Of a stretch of 64,000 nt of DNA, positions 18,276-25,533 are shown piece by piece; the first letter of the stretch is position 1, and every line of letters starts with the position of its first letter. Below the pieces are notes generated by a model. That model was not told the origin of the DNA and searched no databases. It saw nothing but the letters and a program-made list of their open reading frames with translations. Source of the stretch: Nitrincola salilacus (GTDB lineage Bacteria > Pseudomonadota > Gammaproteobacteria > Pseudomonadales > Balneatricaceae); assembly GCF_046271865.1 (NCBI RefSeq), contig NZ_CP176580.1, forward strand, positions 4,030,001-4,094,000, written 5' to 3'. Position numbers and translations under genes: made by a program.

Positions 18276-19076
18276 TCAGTGACCCGGCTGCTGCCAGGTA
18301 GGTTGACGCTTGCCGAGAAATGCATCGATACCCTCGCCCGCATCTGGGCTCATCATGTTTTCCGCCATCACATTACCGGCAAACTCATAAGCCTCGGCCA
18401 GCGCCATCTGCCGTTGAGGATGGAACATGGACTTGCCAAAGCGTACCGCCGCAGGACTCTTGCTCAGAATCTGTGCCACCTTCCCGGCCACGGCAGCATC
18501 CAGATCGGCATCTGCAGTGACGCCACTGAGCAAGCCCCACTCCAGAGCAGTCGACGCATCGATAAAGCTGCCGGATATCAGCATGTCGAACGCCCGCTTG
18601 GGCGCAATGCTGCGTGACAGCGCCACCGCCGGAGTCGAGCAGAACAGGCCCACATTGATGCCCGACACTGCGAAACTGGCCGACTCGGCAGCGATAGCCA
18701 GATCGCAGCTGGCTACCAGTTGGCAGCCTGCCGCCGTGGCCATGCCCTGAACCTTGGCGATGACCGGCACCGGCAGCGCCACGACACTCTGCATCAAGCG
18801 ACTGCAGTTACGAAACAGCATCTGGTAATAAGCCTGGTCGGGATGAGCACGCATTTCGCGCAGGTCATGACCGGCACAGAATCCCCGCCCGTTGGCAGCG
18901 ATCACCACACAGCGCACAGCTGGATCTTCGGCAATCGCATCCAACGCTTGTTGCAATGCAGCCAGCATGGATTCGGACAGGGTGTTGAATTTATCGGGAC
19001 GATTCAATGTCAGATATACAGCCCCCTCTTTATCTTCTCTGAGAAGGATCTTGTCCGTGGATTGACTGTGATTCAT
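18276..19076 (-). CDS. Crotonase-family protein (ECHDC3-like) lacking both hydratase glutamates
   Basis: Enoyl-CoA hydratase/isomerase superfamily, 266 residues. The oxyanion-hole signatures are present (RGFCAGHDL near 65-72 and GMATAAGCQL near 111-120). The two glutamates used by classical hydratases (rat E144 and E164) fall at Q119 and G139 here, in GCQL and VSGINVGLFCSTP. The GINVGLFCSTPxVALSR run is typical of ECHDC3-like proteins. A normal hydratase reaction is therefore unlikely; CoA-thioester hydrolysis, isomerisation or a non-catalytic role remain possible. GGGAG precedes the ATG; 26 bp after the OsmC gene in the same operon. Confidence 0.85.
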   Translation of the reverse strand: MNHSQSTDKILLREDKEGAVYLTLNRPDKFNTLSESMLAALQQALDAIAEDPAVRCVVIAANGRGFCAGHDLREMRAHPDQAYYQMLFRNCSRLMQSVVALPVPVIAKVQGMATAAGCQLVASCDLAIAAESASFAVSGINVGLFCSTPAVALSRSIAPKRAFDMLISGSFIDASTALEWGLLSGVTADADLDAAVAGKVAQILSKSPAAVRFGKSMFHPQRQMALAEAYEFAGNVMAENMMSPDAGEGIDAFLGKRQPTWQQPGH

Positions 19077-19102
19077 ATACAGCTCCCGCCAGAAACGGCT
19101 GA

Positions 19103-19552
19103 TTAAAGATGATTGATCGTCACTTCGGCGGTGATCGAGTTACGGATAAAACAGTTGCTATGGGCATTCGTGTGAATTCTGGATATCGCTTTGGGGTCTG
19201 GAACCTTATCGCCACCGAAAGTGATCTGTGGTGACAACTCAATGCGCGTCACCTCCATCCCTTTTTTATCGTTGCGCTCCAGATAGCCGACCGGATTATC
19301 TTCATAGGAGTCGACCTGATAACCCTGGAATTCGGCGATCGCCAGAAAAAACAGCATATGACAGCTGGACACCGCACTGACCAGCATCTGTTCAGGATCT
19401 GCGCAGTTTGGATCACCCTTGAACTCAACCGATGCGGAAACATTCACCTGCTGACCACCATTCAACATAACCTGATGATTACGTGAGTAGGTGCCTGCCT
19501 CGGATTCATGAGGGTTGCGCTGCCAACTGATAACGGACTGATGTACTGACAT
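19103..19552 (-). CDS. OsmC-like protein
   Basis: 149-residue member of the OsmC/Ohr fold; family members reduce organic peroxides with two cysteines. Both cysteines are in the expected places: VSSCHMLFF (about residue 63) and HSNCFIRNS (about 136). The middle part (VTRIELSPQITFGGD) matches OsmC. It lies between purU and the crotonase with short gaps, so it is probably co-transcribed. Its part in one-carbon oxidation is unclear; it may remove peroxides or handle a thiol product. Confidence 0.85.
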   Translation of the reverse strand: MSVHQSVISWQRNPHESEAGTYSRNHQVMLNGGQQVNVSASVEFKGDPNCADPEQMLVSAVSSCHMLFFLAIAEFQGYQVDSYEDNPVGYLERNDKKGMEVTRIELSPQITFGGDKVPDPKAISRIHTNAHSNCFIRNSITAEVTINHL

Positions 19553-19587
19553 GGATACTTCTCCTTGAGCTTGGTAAAAGGCGGCGC

Positions 19588-20460
19588 TTAATGTCCGGGG
19601 AATACAACTGTTTTATTGCCGTTGAGGAAGCAACGCTTCTCGACATGCAACTTGATCGCCTTGGCCAGCATCAGACGCTCGGTGTCACGCCCTTTTGCCA
19701 CCAGACGCTCTGGCGTATAGGTGTGATCGACCTGCTCCACGCCCTGAGTGATGATCGGACCCTCGTCCAGATCCTCGCTGACGTAATGAGCCGTTGCCCC
19801 GACCAGCTTGACGCCCTTTTCATAGGCCTGATGGTATGGCTTGGCACCCTTGAAACCCGGCAGCAAGGAGTGGTGGATATTGATGGCACGTCCGTGAAGT
19901 TTCTTGCACATATCCTCGGACAACACTTGCATGTAACGCGCCAGCACAACCAGGTCGGCTTCAGCTTCCTGAATGATCTGCCACATCTGCGCTTCCTGTT
20001 GCGCCTTGGTTTCTGCAGTGACCGGCAGGTGGTAATAGGGGATGTTGTACCAGTCAGCCAGCCTTTTCAGATCCGGATGATTGGATATGATCGCCGGAAT
20101 CTGGATATTAAGCGCACCGGTACTGTGACGATGGAGCAGATCCTGCAGGCAGTGATCATATTTGGATACCAGAATCACCACTTTCTCAGGATTCGACAGA
20201 TCACGCAGATCCCATTCCATATCAAAGGCCGCAGCTCTGTCGGCAAACTGGTTACGTAGGTCTTCCTCAGAGAACTCATCTCTGCCGACATAATTAAACT
20301 CCACACGGAAGAAAAAGCGGCTGGTGTCGGCATCATCAAAGGTATGCATCTCATACGCATAACACTCGTGTCGATAGAGGCTACCGATTATCAGGTCCAG
20401 CACACCGAGCTTGGTTGGAGAGCTGCCGGTAAGGATGTAGGTTGTTGTATTTGTATTCAT
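19588..20460 (-). CDS. purU: Formyltetrahydrofolate deformylase
   Basis: Hydrolyses 10-formyl-THF to formate and THF. 290 residues: N-terminal ACT-like domain (about 8-85) and a formyltransferase-like hydrolase domain (about 95-290) with the catalytic run INIHHSLLPGFKGAKPYHQA and ATAHYVSEDLDEGPII (Asn, His, Asp triad). AAGGA nine bases before the ATG. It is the first gene of the purU-osmC-crotonase-acyl-CoA ligase group and has its own copy of the 133-bp regulatory element. Here it would be the exit step that recycles THF during methyl-group oxidation rather than a purine gene. Confidence 0.95.
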   Translation of the reverse strand: MNTNTTTYILTGSSPTKLGVLDLIIGSLYRHECYAYEMHTFDDADTSRFFFRVEFNYVGRDEFSEEDLRNQFADRAAAFDMEWDLRDLSNPEKVVILVSKYDHCLQDLLHRHSTGALNIQIPAIISNHPDLKRLADWYNIPYYHLPVTAETKAQQEAQMWQIIQEAEADLVVLARYMQVLSEDMCKKLHGRAINIHHSLLPGFKGAKPYHQAYEKGVKLVGATAHYVSEDLDEGPIITQGVEQVDHTYTPERLVAKGRDTERLMLAKAIKLHVEKRCFLNGNKTVVFPGH

Positions 20461-20492
20461 TCTGCTGGTCCTTTCATTATTAGTGTGGTGGC

Positions 20493-20625
20493 ATGACTCA
20501 CCACAGGAATTACTTGAGCAGAGAAAATGATATGAGAATTCTGTCGATCGAGAGGCCTAAACAGCGCCCGCAAAAGCAGGCAATTGGACTTGTTTTCTGT
20601 GGGCTTTAGACTGTTTGGACTAGTG
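20493..20625 (-). promoter_or_regulatory. Copy A of a duplicated 133-bp regulatory element (purU promoter)
   Basis: By direct comparison this aligns without gaps to 23895-24027 (offset exactly 3402), with 99 of 133 positions identical. Conserved blocks are 20493-20506, 20521-20540 (20 of 20), 20552-20563 (12 of 12), 20587-20595 (9 of 9) and 20604-20625 (20 of 22). The last contains TAGACTGTTTGGACTA, a degenerate form of the perfect palindrome in copy B. On the minus strand the palindrome is farthest from the gene, about 150 bases before the ATG. Such spaced conservation indicates shared transcription control or a shared leader RNA. Confidence 0.75.
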
Positions 20626-20652
20626 CTGGAAACGGCGCTTTGATTGGGGCTG

Positions 20653-20705
20653 AAGGCGGTACAAATGGGTTTGAAGGCGGTGAGAGTGGGTTTGACAGGC
20701 GGTGC
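20653..20705. repeat. Short 21-nt tandem repeat between folD and purU
   Basis: Two copies of a 21-nt unit (AAGGCGGTnnnAnTGGGTTTG at 20653-20673 and 20674-20694) plus a partial third. It lies just after the folD stop and before element A. No gene is supported here although the repeat reads open on the plus strand. Confidence 0.7.
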
Positions 20706-20739
20706 GAAGAGGACTTCGCACACGGCATTCAGTCAGGCG

Positions 20740-21633
20740 TCAGACCGACAGCCCTTCTGGCTCAGGAAGGGAGTGCATACGGCAACACGCCGTCACGGTA
20801 TTGGCCAGCAGACAGGCAATGGTCATCGGGCCAACACCTCCAGGTACCGGGGTGATAGCTCCTGCGATCTCTTTGGCGGCATCAAAATTAATATCTCCAA
20901 CCAGCCGCGTCGAGCCATCTCCCTGCTCAATACGATTAATTCCCACATCAATCACAGTGGCACCAGGCTTGATCCACTCCCCCTGGATGAACAGAGGTCG
21001 TCCTACCGCTGCAACAACGATATCGGCACCACGGACTATCTCTTGCAGATTTCGTGTCTTCGAATGGGCAATGGTCACCGTGCAGCTATCTCTCAGCAGG
21101 AGTTGAGCCATGGGTTTCCCGACGATGTTTGAACGCCCAATCACCACTGCATTCTGACCCGACAGGTTACCGCAAAACTCACGAAGCAACATCAGGCACC
21201 CCAGAGGAGTGCAGGGCACCATGGCCTTCTGCCCGGTTGCAAGCAAGCCAGCATTGGAAATATGGAACCCGTCTACGTCTTTGGCCGAGTCAATCGCATT
21301 GATCACCAGAGCCTCGTTGAGGTGCTCCGGCAAAGGAAGCTGCACGAGGATGCCATGCACCTGCGGATCAGCGTTGAGCTGACTGATCAGAGCCAGTAGC
21401 TCAGCTTCGGTGGTATCTGCAGAAAGCTTATGTTCATAGGAGTTCATGCCTGCCTCAAGGGTTTGCTTCCCCTTCGAGCGGACATAGATCTGAGAGGCCG
21501 GATCCTCACCCACCAGTACTACTGCAAGACCCGGCGTAATACCGTGTTGCTGTTTGAGGTGCGCAACATGTGTGGCTATCCTTTCACGAAGAGTGCCTGC
21601 GAACGCCTTGCCGTCGATGATCTGTGCAGTCAT
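20740..21633 (-). CDS. folD: Methylenetetrahydrofolate dehydrogenase/cyclohydrolase
   Basis: Oxidises 5,10-methylene-THF to methenyl-THF (NADP-dependent) and hydrolyses it to 10-formyl-THF. 297 residues with the catalytic segment SQIYVRSKGK (Tyr and Lys), VQLPLPEHLN, GRSNIVGKPMAQLLL (Rossmann part) and the C-terminal PVPGGVGPMTIACLLANTV. AGGAG before the ATG. It sits after the MetF-like gene (81 bp) and before purU, so it supplies formyl-THF to PurU. This may be a second, pathway-dedicated folD; whether another copy exists cannot be seen here. Confidence 0.96.
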   Translation of the reverse strand: MTAQIIDGKAFAGTLRERIATHVAHLKQQHGITPGLAVVLVGEDPASQIYVRSKGKQTLEAGMNSYEHKLSADTTEAELLALISQLNADPQVHGILVQLPLPEHLNEALVINAIDSAKDVDGFHISNAGLLATGQKAMVPCTPLGCLMLLREFCGNLSGQNAVVIGRSNIVGKPMAQLLLRDSCTVTIAHSKTRNLQEIVRGADIVVAAVGRPLFIQGEWIKPGATVIDVGINRIEQGDGSTRLVGDINFDAAKEIAGAITPVPGGVGPMTIACLLANTVTACCRMHSLPEPEGLSV

Positions 21634-21714
21634 ATGGTCTCCTATTCAGTTAACGTGTCGTCAGAGGCAGGTCGATGACCAGGCATCAGAATATCCGACA
21701 CCTGGCCTTTTCGC

Positions 21715-22647
21715 CTAACCTTCCTCAAAGGATACAGGCCGACCCGCAGCCCCGCCATTCTCCGTGACCCAGTTTGCATTGTTTTCTATCCCGCCCAGCG
21801 GAAAGAAATGCACTTGCTCAATACCAAACTCGGGGTGACGAGCCTTATGGATGGCAAGCTCGATCAGTAATTCAGTAGGCTCATAGGGCAGAAGCAGCTT
21901 GGTTACATCCTTTGCTCTGCGTTGCAACACCCGCATACTGGGGCCTACTCCGCAGGACACAGCATATTTGATCAGGGTATGAATCTTAGCCGGGCCCGCC
22001 AGACCAATATGTATTGGCAGGTGAACCCGCTCAGCCTCCAGACGGTCGGCCCAGGCGATAACCGGAGCCGCCTCGAAACAGAACTGCGTCGTGATCGCCA
22101 CACTGGCATCCGTGCGCTCGGAAAACGCTTTTTTCCACTTTATGGCCTGCATCACCATTCTGTCTGAGCCATCGGGATCAATATCACGATTACCTTCGGG
22201 GTGGCCTGCAACATGCAGATTTGTGAACCCGTCAAAAAGACCCGACTCGAGCATCTGCATCGAATTCTCGAACTCACCCACCGGAGCAGAAAGTCCTCCA
22301 CCCAACAGCAGAGCCTGTGTGACGCCAACCTCACCCTGATATTGAGCGATCCATTCGGCCAGCTCGGCACGATCCCTGACGATGCGAGCAGGAAAGTGCG
22401 GCATGACCGGGAAGCCCTCATTCGCCAGACGCCGTGCGGTACGAATCATATCCTCTATAGGCGTGCCTGCGATATGAGCCACATATACCCGCGTCCCCTT
22501 CGGCAGAATATCTCGAAAACTCACCACCTGGTCAGCGGTTCGCGGTATAACCTCAATTGAATAGCCGCTCAGAAAGCTCTCCAGCAGTCGGGATGTCTCA
22601 TCCTCTGTGCTGTCAGCAGGTTTGTTAAGAAAAGATAACAGCCCCAT
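21715..22647 (-). CDS. MetF-like methylenetetrahydrofolate reductase family protein
   Basis: 310-residue flavin-type barrel protein. Matching segments are YVAHIAGTPIEDMIRTARRL (folate/FAD part), ALLLGGGLSAPVG, NLHVAGHPEGNRD (the family's V-A-G-x-P-E-G-H-like motif), VAITTQFCFEAAPVIAWADRL and LPIHIGLAGPA. It is more divergent than biosynthetic MetF and the N terminus differs. In this setting it would run in the oxidative direction, turning 5-methyl-THF into 5,10-methylene-THF for FolD. GGGGAG before the ATG; 54 bp after the demethylase gene. Confidence 0.88.
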   Translation of the reverse strand: MGLLSFLNKPADSTEDETSRLLESFLSGYSIEVIPRTADQVVSFRDILPKGTRVYVAHIAGTPIEDMIRTARRLANEGFPVMPHFPARIVRDRAELAEWIAQYQGEVGVTQALLLGGGLSAPVGEFENSMQMLESGLFDGFTNLHVAGHPEGNRDIDPDGSDRMVMQAIKWKKAFSERTDASVAITTQFCFEAAPVIAWADRLEAERVHLPIHIGLAGPAKIHTLIKYAVSCGVGPSMRVLQRRAKDVTKLLLPYEPTELLIELAIHKARHPEFGIEQVHFFPLGGIENNANWVTENGGAAGRPVSFEEG

Positions 22648-22701
22648 AATTCTCCCCTGTGTACTGGTGGGTGGTGAGACCCCGTTGTGTGTTGACTGAG
22701 A

Positions 22702-23853
22702 TCAGGTTGCCGCGATCTTCTTGTTGGGATCAAAGAAAGGCTTCTCGACAACAGTGGCTGTTGTCATTCCACTTGGTGTCTCGACGTCAAAGCTGGTGCC
22801 AGGCGCAGCAAATTCGACACCGACCATCGCCAGCGCAATATTCTGCTCAAGACGCGGAGAAAACACGGCAGAGGTCACCTTGCCAACCTGCATGCCATTT
22901 TTTTCCAGTGCCCAGAATCTGGAGTTGGGCCCTGACAGAGCTGGACCATCGATCACCAGACCAACCTGCTTGCGCGACACACCTTCTTCACGAATCCGCT
23001 TCAGTGCAGGCTTTCCGATGAAGTCGGCCTCCATATCCAGCTCGACCAGACGATCCAGACCCAGCTCATAGGGATTGGTGTTGATATCCATATCCGCATG
23101 GTAGGACAGCATGCCACCTTCAATACGGCGAATAGTTGAGGTGTGGCCCGGCTGAAGACCGAACGGAGCACCAGCTGCCATGATCTTTTCCCACAGTTCA
23201 TCACCCTTCGAGCCATCCAGCAGATAGAGCTCATAGCCAAGCTCACTTGACCAACCGGTCCGGGATACGATCAGCGGGATACCATCCAGGTCATACTCGC
23301 GCAGCCAGTAATAGCGCAGCTCGTTGATGCTGTCGCCGAACAGTGCCTGCATGATTTTTCCGGATTGAGGGCCCTGCAACTGAAGCGGTGACACATCCGG
23401 CTCGCGGATGGTGACATCCAGACCGGAATGAACAGCAACGCCTTGCGCCCACAGCAAAATATCGCTGTCAGCCAGAGAGATCCAGAAGCGATTTTCTTCC
23501 AGCCGAAGCAGAATGGGGTCGTTCAGTATTCCACCCTCGGCATTGGTGATCAGGACATATTTACACTGCCCTACCGCGCACTTGGACAGATCTCGTGGCG
23601 TCAGCATCTGAGCAAATTTTGCCGCGTCGGGACCGGTGATCTCCACCTGGCGCTCAACCGCGACATCGCACAGGATGGCGTTGTTCACCAGATTCCAGAA
23701 GTTCTGCTCGGGATCACCGAAGTCGCGCGGGATATACATGTGGTTATATACCGAGAAGCCTTTCGCACCCCAGCGCACGGTCGCATCGAAATACGGTGAT
23801 TTCCGTATCTGTGTACCAAAGCCAAATTCTTGTTTTTGTGTCTGCTTACTCAT
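22702..23853 (-). CDS. THF-dependent demethylase of the DmdA/GcvT family
   Basis: Aminomethyltransferase-fold enzyme of 383 residues. Its order of conserved parts (GFSVYNHMYIP, DVAVERQVEITGPDA, MLTPRDLSKCAVGQCKYV, GGILNDPILLRL with the GcvT-type Asp, ISLADSDILL, EPDVSPLQLQGPQS, RTGWSSELGYELYLL, RRIEGGMLSY, NPYELGLD) is close to the DMSP demethylase DmdA, which moves a methyl group from DMSP to THF. It is not identical to the DmdA pattern from memory (RSGWSKQGGFEIYV there), so it may be a sister enzyme for another methylated compound. ATG 23853 has GAGGGTTGGGAA upstream. First gene of the locus; folate partners follow. Confidence 0.85.
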   Translation of the reverse strand: MSKQTQKQEFGFGTQIRKSPYFDATVRWGAKGFSVYNHMYIPRDFGDPEQNFWNLVNNAILCDVAVERQVEITGPDAAKFAQMLTPRDLSKCAVGQCKYVLITNAEGGILNDPILLRLEENRFWISLADSDILLWAQGVAVHSGLDVTIREPDVSPLQLQGPQSGKIMQALFGDSINELRYYWLREYDLDGIPLIVSRTGWSSELGYELYLLDGSKGDELWEKIMAAGAPFGLQPGHTSTIRRIEGGMLSYHADMDINTNPYELGLDRLVELDMEADFIGKPALKRIREEGVSRKQVGLVIDGPALSGPNSRFWALEKNGMQVGKVTSAVFSPRLEQNIALAMVGVEFAAPGTSFDVETPSGMTTATVVEKPFFDPNKKIAAT

Positions 23854-23894
23854 TTCCCAACCCTCATGTTGTAAGACCACGCCCAGTGGGTGAG

Positions 23895-24027
23895 ATGACA
23901 CACCACAGAAAGCGTTTTAACTGAGAAAATGATATGAGAATTACGCCAATAGGGAGGCCTAAACAAAGGCCTCTGAAGCTGACAATCAGACTTGTTTCAG
24001 GCATCCTTTAGTCCGTTTGGACTAGTG
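23895..24027 (-). promoter_or_regulatory. Copy B of the duplicated 133-bp regulatory element (demethylase promoter)
   Basis: Partner of 20493-20625 at a constant offset of 3402. It ends 42 bases before the demethylase ATG and lies in the 333-bp divergent gap with the Lrp-type regulator. Conserved blocks 23895-23908, 23923-23942, 23954-23965, 23989-23997 and 24006-24027 carry the identity. I saw none of the consensus parts of the glycine riboswitch. Confidence 0.75.
24009..24024. promoter_or_regulatory. Perfect palindrome, likely Lrp/AsnC-family operator
   Basis: TAGTCCGTTTGGACTA has perfect 6-bp arms around a 4-nt centre and fits the general Lrp/AsnC pattern (Y)AG...CT(R). The equivalent site in copy A is 20607-20622 (TAGACTGTTTGGACTA, two mismatches in the arms). 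It stands 163 bases before the ATG of the divergent Lrp-type gene, its likely ligand. Confidence 0.6.
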
Positions 24028-24186
24028 TTGAAACGAACAGGGAAAATAGCGCTGAGAGGCCCTGATCAACATTACCGGAAGCGACATCAGCGGCAGGCTG
24101 GCTGGTGTGCAAATAGATATGAATGTATGCTGCCCTCATACTGCTTATGCTATGCGAATGTATTGGCAAACCGAGCTCATGAAAAC

Positions 24187-24687
24187 ATGAAAAAAATGCT
24201 ACTGGACGCAGTGGATGTCCGAATTTTGAGCGCTGTGCAGCAGCACGGACAAATCAGTAAAACCAGATTGTCAGAACTGGTTAACCTGTCGCCGACACCC
24301 TGCTGGCTTCGACTGGAAAAACTCAAAAAGTCCGGCCTGATCACTGGCTATCGCGGAGAAATTGCCATCGATAGAATGCTCGATCTGACCAGGGTTTTTG
24401 TTACGGTTTCACTGAAGACCCACAACAGATCTGATTTCGAGCGATTTGAAAAGTGTATTCAGAGTATCGATGAAATCGTGGAGTGCAGCGCAACAGGTGG
24501 CGGGTCAGACTATGTGATGAAAGTCATCACCCATAGCCTGCAGGAATTTCAAACCCTGATCGAAGAATTACTCTCAAAAGAGATAGGCATTGAGCGCTAT
24601 TACATTTACGTTGTGACCAGAAACATCAAATCCACGCCCATTAATCTGTTGAAGTTAATGGATAAAAAGAAAGAATCTGGCGTTTAA
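24187..24687 (+). CDS. Lrp/AsnC-family transcriptional regulator
   Basis: 166 residues: an N-terminal helix-turn-helix (VDVRILSAVQQHGQISKTRLSELVNLSPTPCWLRLEKLKKSGLI, the standard Lrp pattern, shown in pieces) and a C-terminal RAM/ACT-like effector domain (TRVFVTVSL..., EIVECSATGGGSDYVMKVI). The GGGSDY turn is the usual effector-binding position. The frame is open from 23992, but ATG 24187 gives the normal N terminus. Divergent from the demethylase gene; it presumably senses a methylated substrate, amino acid or product and controls both copies of the 133-bp element. Known DMSP regulators such as DmdR are GntR-type, so this would be a different arrangement. Confidence 0.92.
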   Translation: MKKMLLDAVDVRILSAVQQHGQISKTRLSELVNLSPTPCWLRLEKLKKSGLITGYRGEIAIDRMLDLTRVFVTVSLKTHNRSDFERFEKCIQSIDEIVECSATGGGSDYVMKVITHSLQEFQTLIEELLSKEIGIERYYIYVVTRNIKSTPINLLKLMDKKKESGV

Positions 24688-24726
24688 TATTGCCCTGCAC
24701 CCATCACGATCCAGAGTGCTGCGAAA

Positions 24727-25533
24727 TCAAAGCCCTATCTTCTTGGCCTGATTCCAGAACTGGTCGAGTTCGTCCAGCGTGAACGCCTGCCAGGGACGAC
24801 CAGACGCATTCACCTGATCCTCGACATGGCGAAAGCGTCTTTCGAACTTGGCATTGGTACCACGCAGCGCCTGTTCGGGCTCGACCGACAGGTGACGACA
24901 CAAGTTAACCTGTGCAAAGAGCATATCACCCATCTCATCACGCACAGCCTCATGATCCTGTTCGCGGATCGCCTGCCTCAGTTCAGCCAACTCCTCCTCA
25001 ATCTTGTCCAGCACTTTGTCTGCTTCGTCCCAGTCGAAGCCCACCTGCGCGGCACGCTTTTGCAGCTTGAGTGCACGATTCAGCGCCGGCAGCGCCTGAG
25101 GGATTTCGTCCAGCACGCGATCTCTTGATTTGGCCTGGCGCTCGTTCTGCTTGATGCTTTCCCAGTTCTGGTTAACCTGCCGCTGATCCACCACCTCTGT
25201 GGGCCGAACACCATGCAGTTGACCATCAGGGAACACATGCGGATGCCGTCTGAGCAGTTTGCTGACCAATTGATCGATGATCTGAGCAAAATCGAAACGC
25301 TTCTCCTCCTGCGCCAGCCGTGCATAAAACACCACCTGAAACAGCAGGTCACCCAGCTCATCCTGCAGGTGGGTCCAGTCGCGCCGCTCGATCGTATCCA
25401 CCACTTCATACACCTCTTCCAGCGTATGCGGCACAATCGTGTCGAAGGTCTGCTCCAGATCCCAGGGGCAGCCATCCTTTGGATCCCGGAGGCGTTGCAT
25501 CAGATACAGCAGGTCGTCCAGTGTGTAGCTCAA
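24727..25533 (-). CDS. mazG: Nucleoside triphosphate pyrophosphohydrolase MazG
   Basis: Hydrolyses NTPs to NMP and PPi, including non-canonical ones; in E. coli it affects ppGpp levels. 268 residues with two MazG domains: LRDPKDGCPWDLEQTFDTIVPHTLEEVYEVVD... (the E-x-x-E metal motif) and a second (WDEADKVLDKIEEELAELRQAI...DEMGDMLFAQVNLCRHL). Its ATG overlaps the relA stop by four bases, so the two are translationally coupled, as in other gammaproteobacteria. Confidence 0.95.
   Translation of the reverse strand: MSYTLDDLLYLMQRLRDPKDGCPWDLEQTFDTIVPHTLEEVYEVVDTIERRDWTHLQDELGDLLFQVVFYARLAQEEKRFDFAQIIDQLVSKLLRRHPHVFPDGQLHGVRPTEVVDQRQVNQNWESIKQNERQAKSRDRVLDEIPQALPALNRALKLQKRAAQVGFDWDEADKVLDKIEEELAELRQAIREQDHEAVRDEMGDMLFAQVNLCRHLSVEPEQALRGTNAKFERRFRHVEDQVNASGRPWQAFTLDELDQFWNQAKKIGL

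Noticed and set aside
20644..21132. 162-codon plus-strand frame with repeated GLKAV units
   Set aside because: Opposite to folD for most of its length and generated by the 21-nt repeat; no ribosome site.
23854..24186. Glycine riboswitch in front of a gcvT-like gene
   Set aside because: None of the consensus glycine-riboswitch segments is visible on the minus strand; the conserved blocks are better explained as operator/promoter, though an RNA role is not excluded.
16589..24687. Complete DMSP demethylation pathway (DmdABCD)
   Set aside because: No DmdC-type acyl-CoA dehydrogenase, and the crotonase lacks the catalytic glutamates; only the demethylase and ligase fit.
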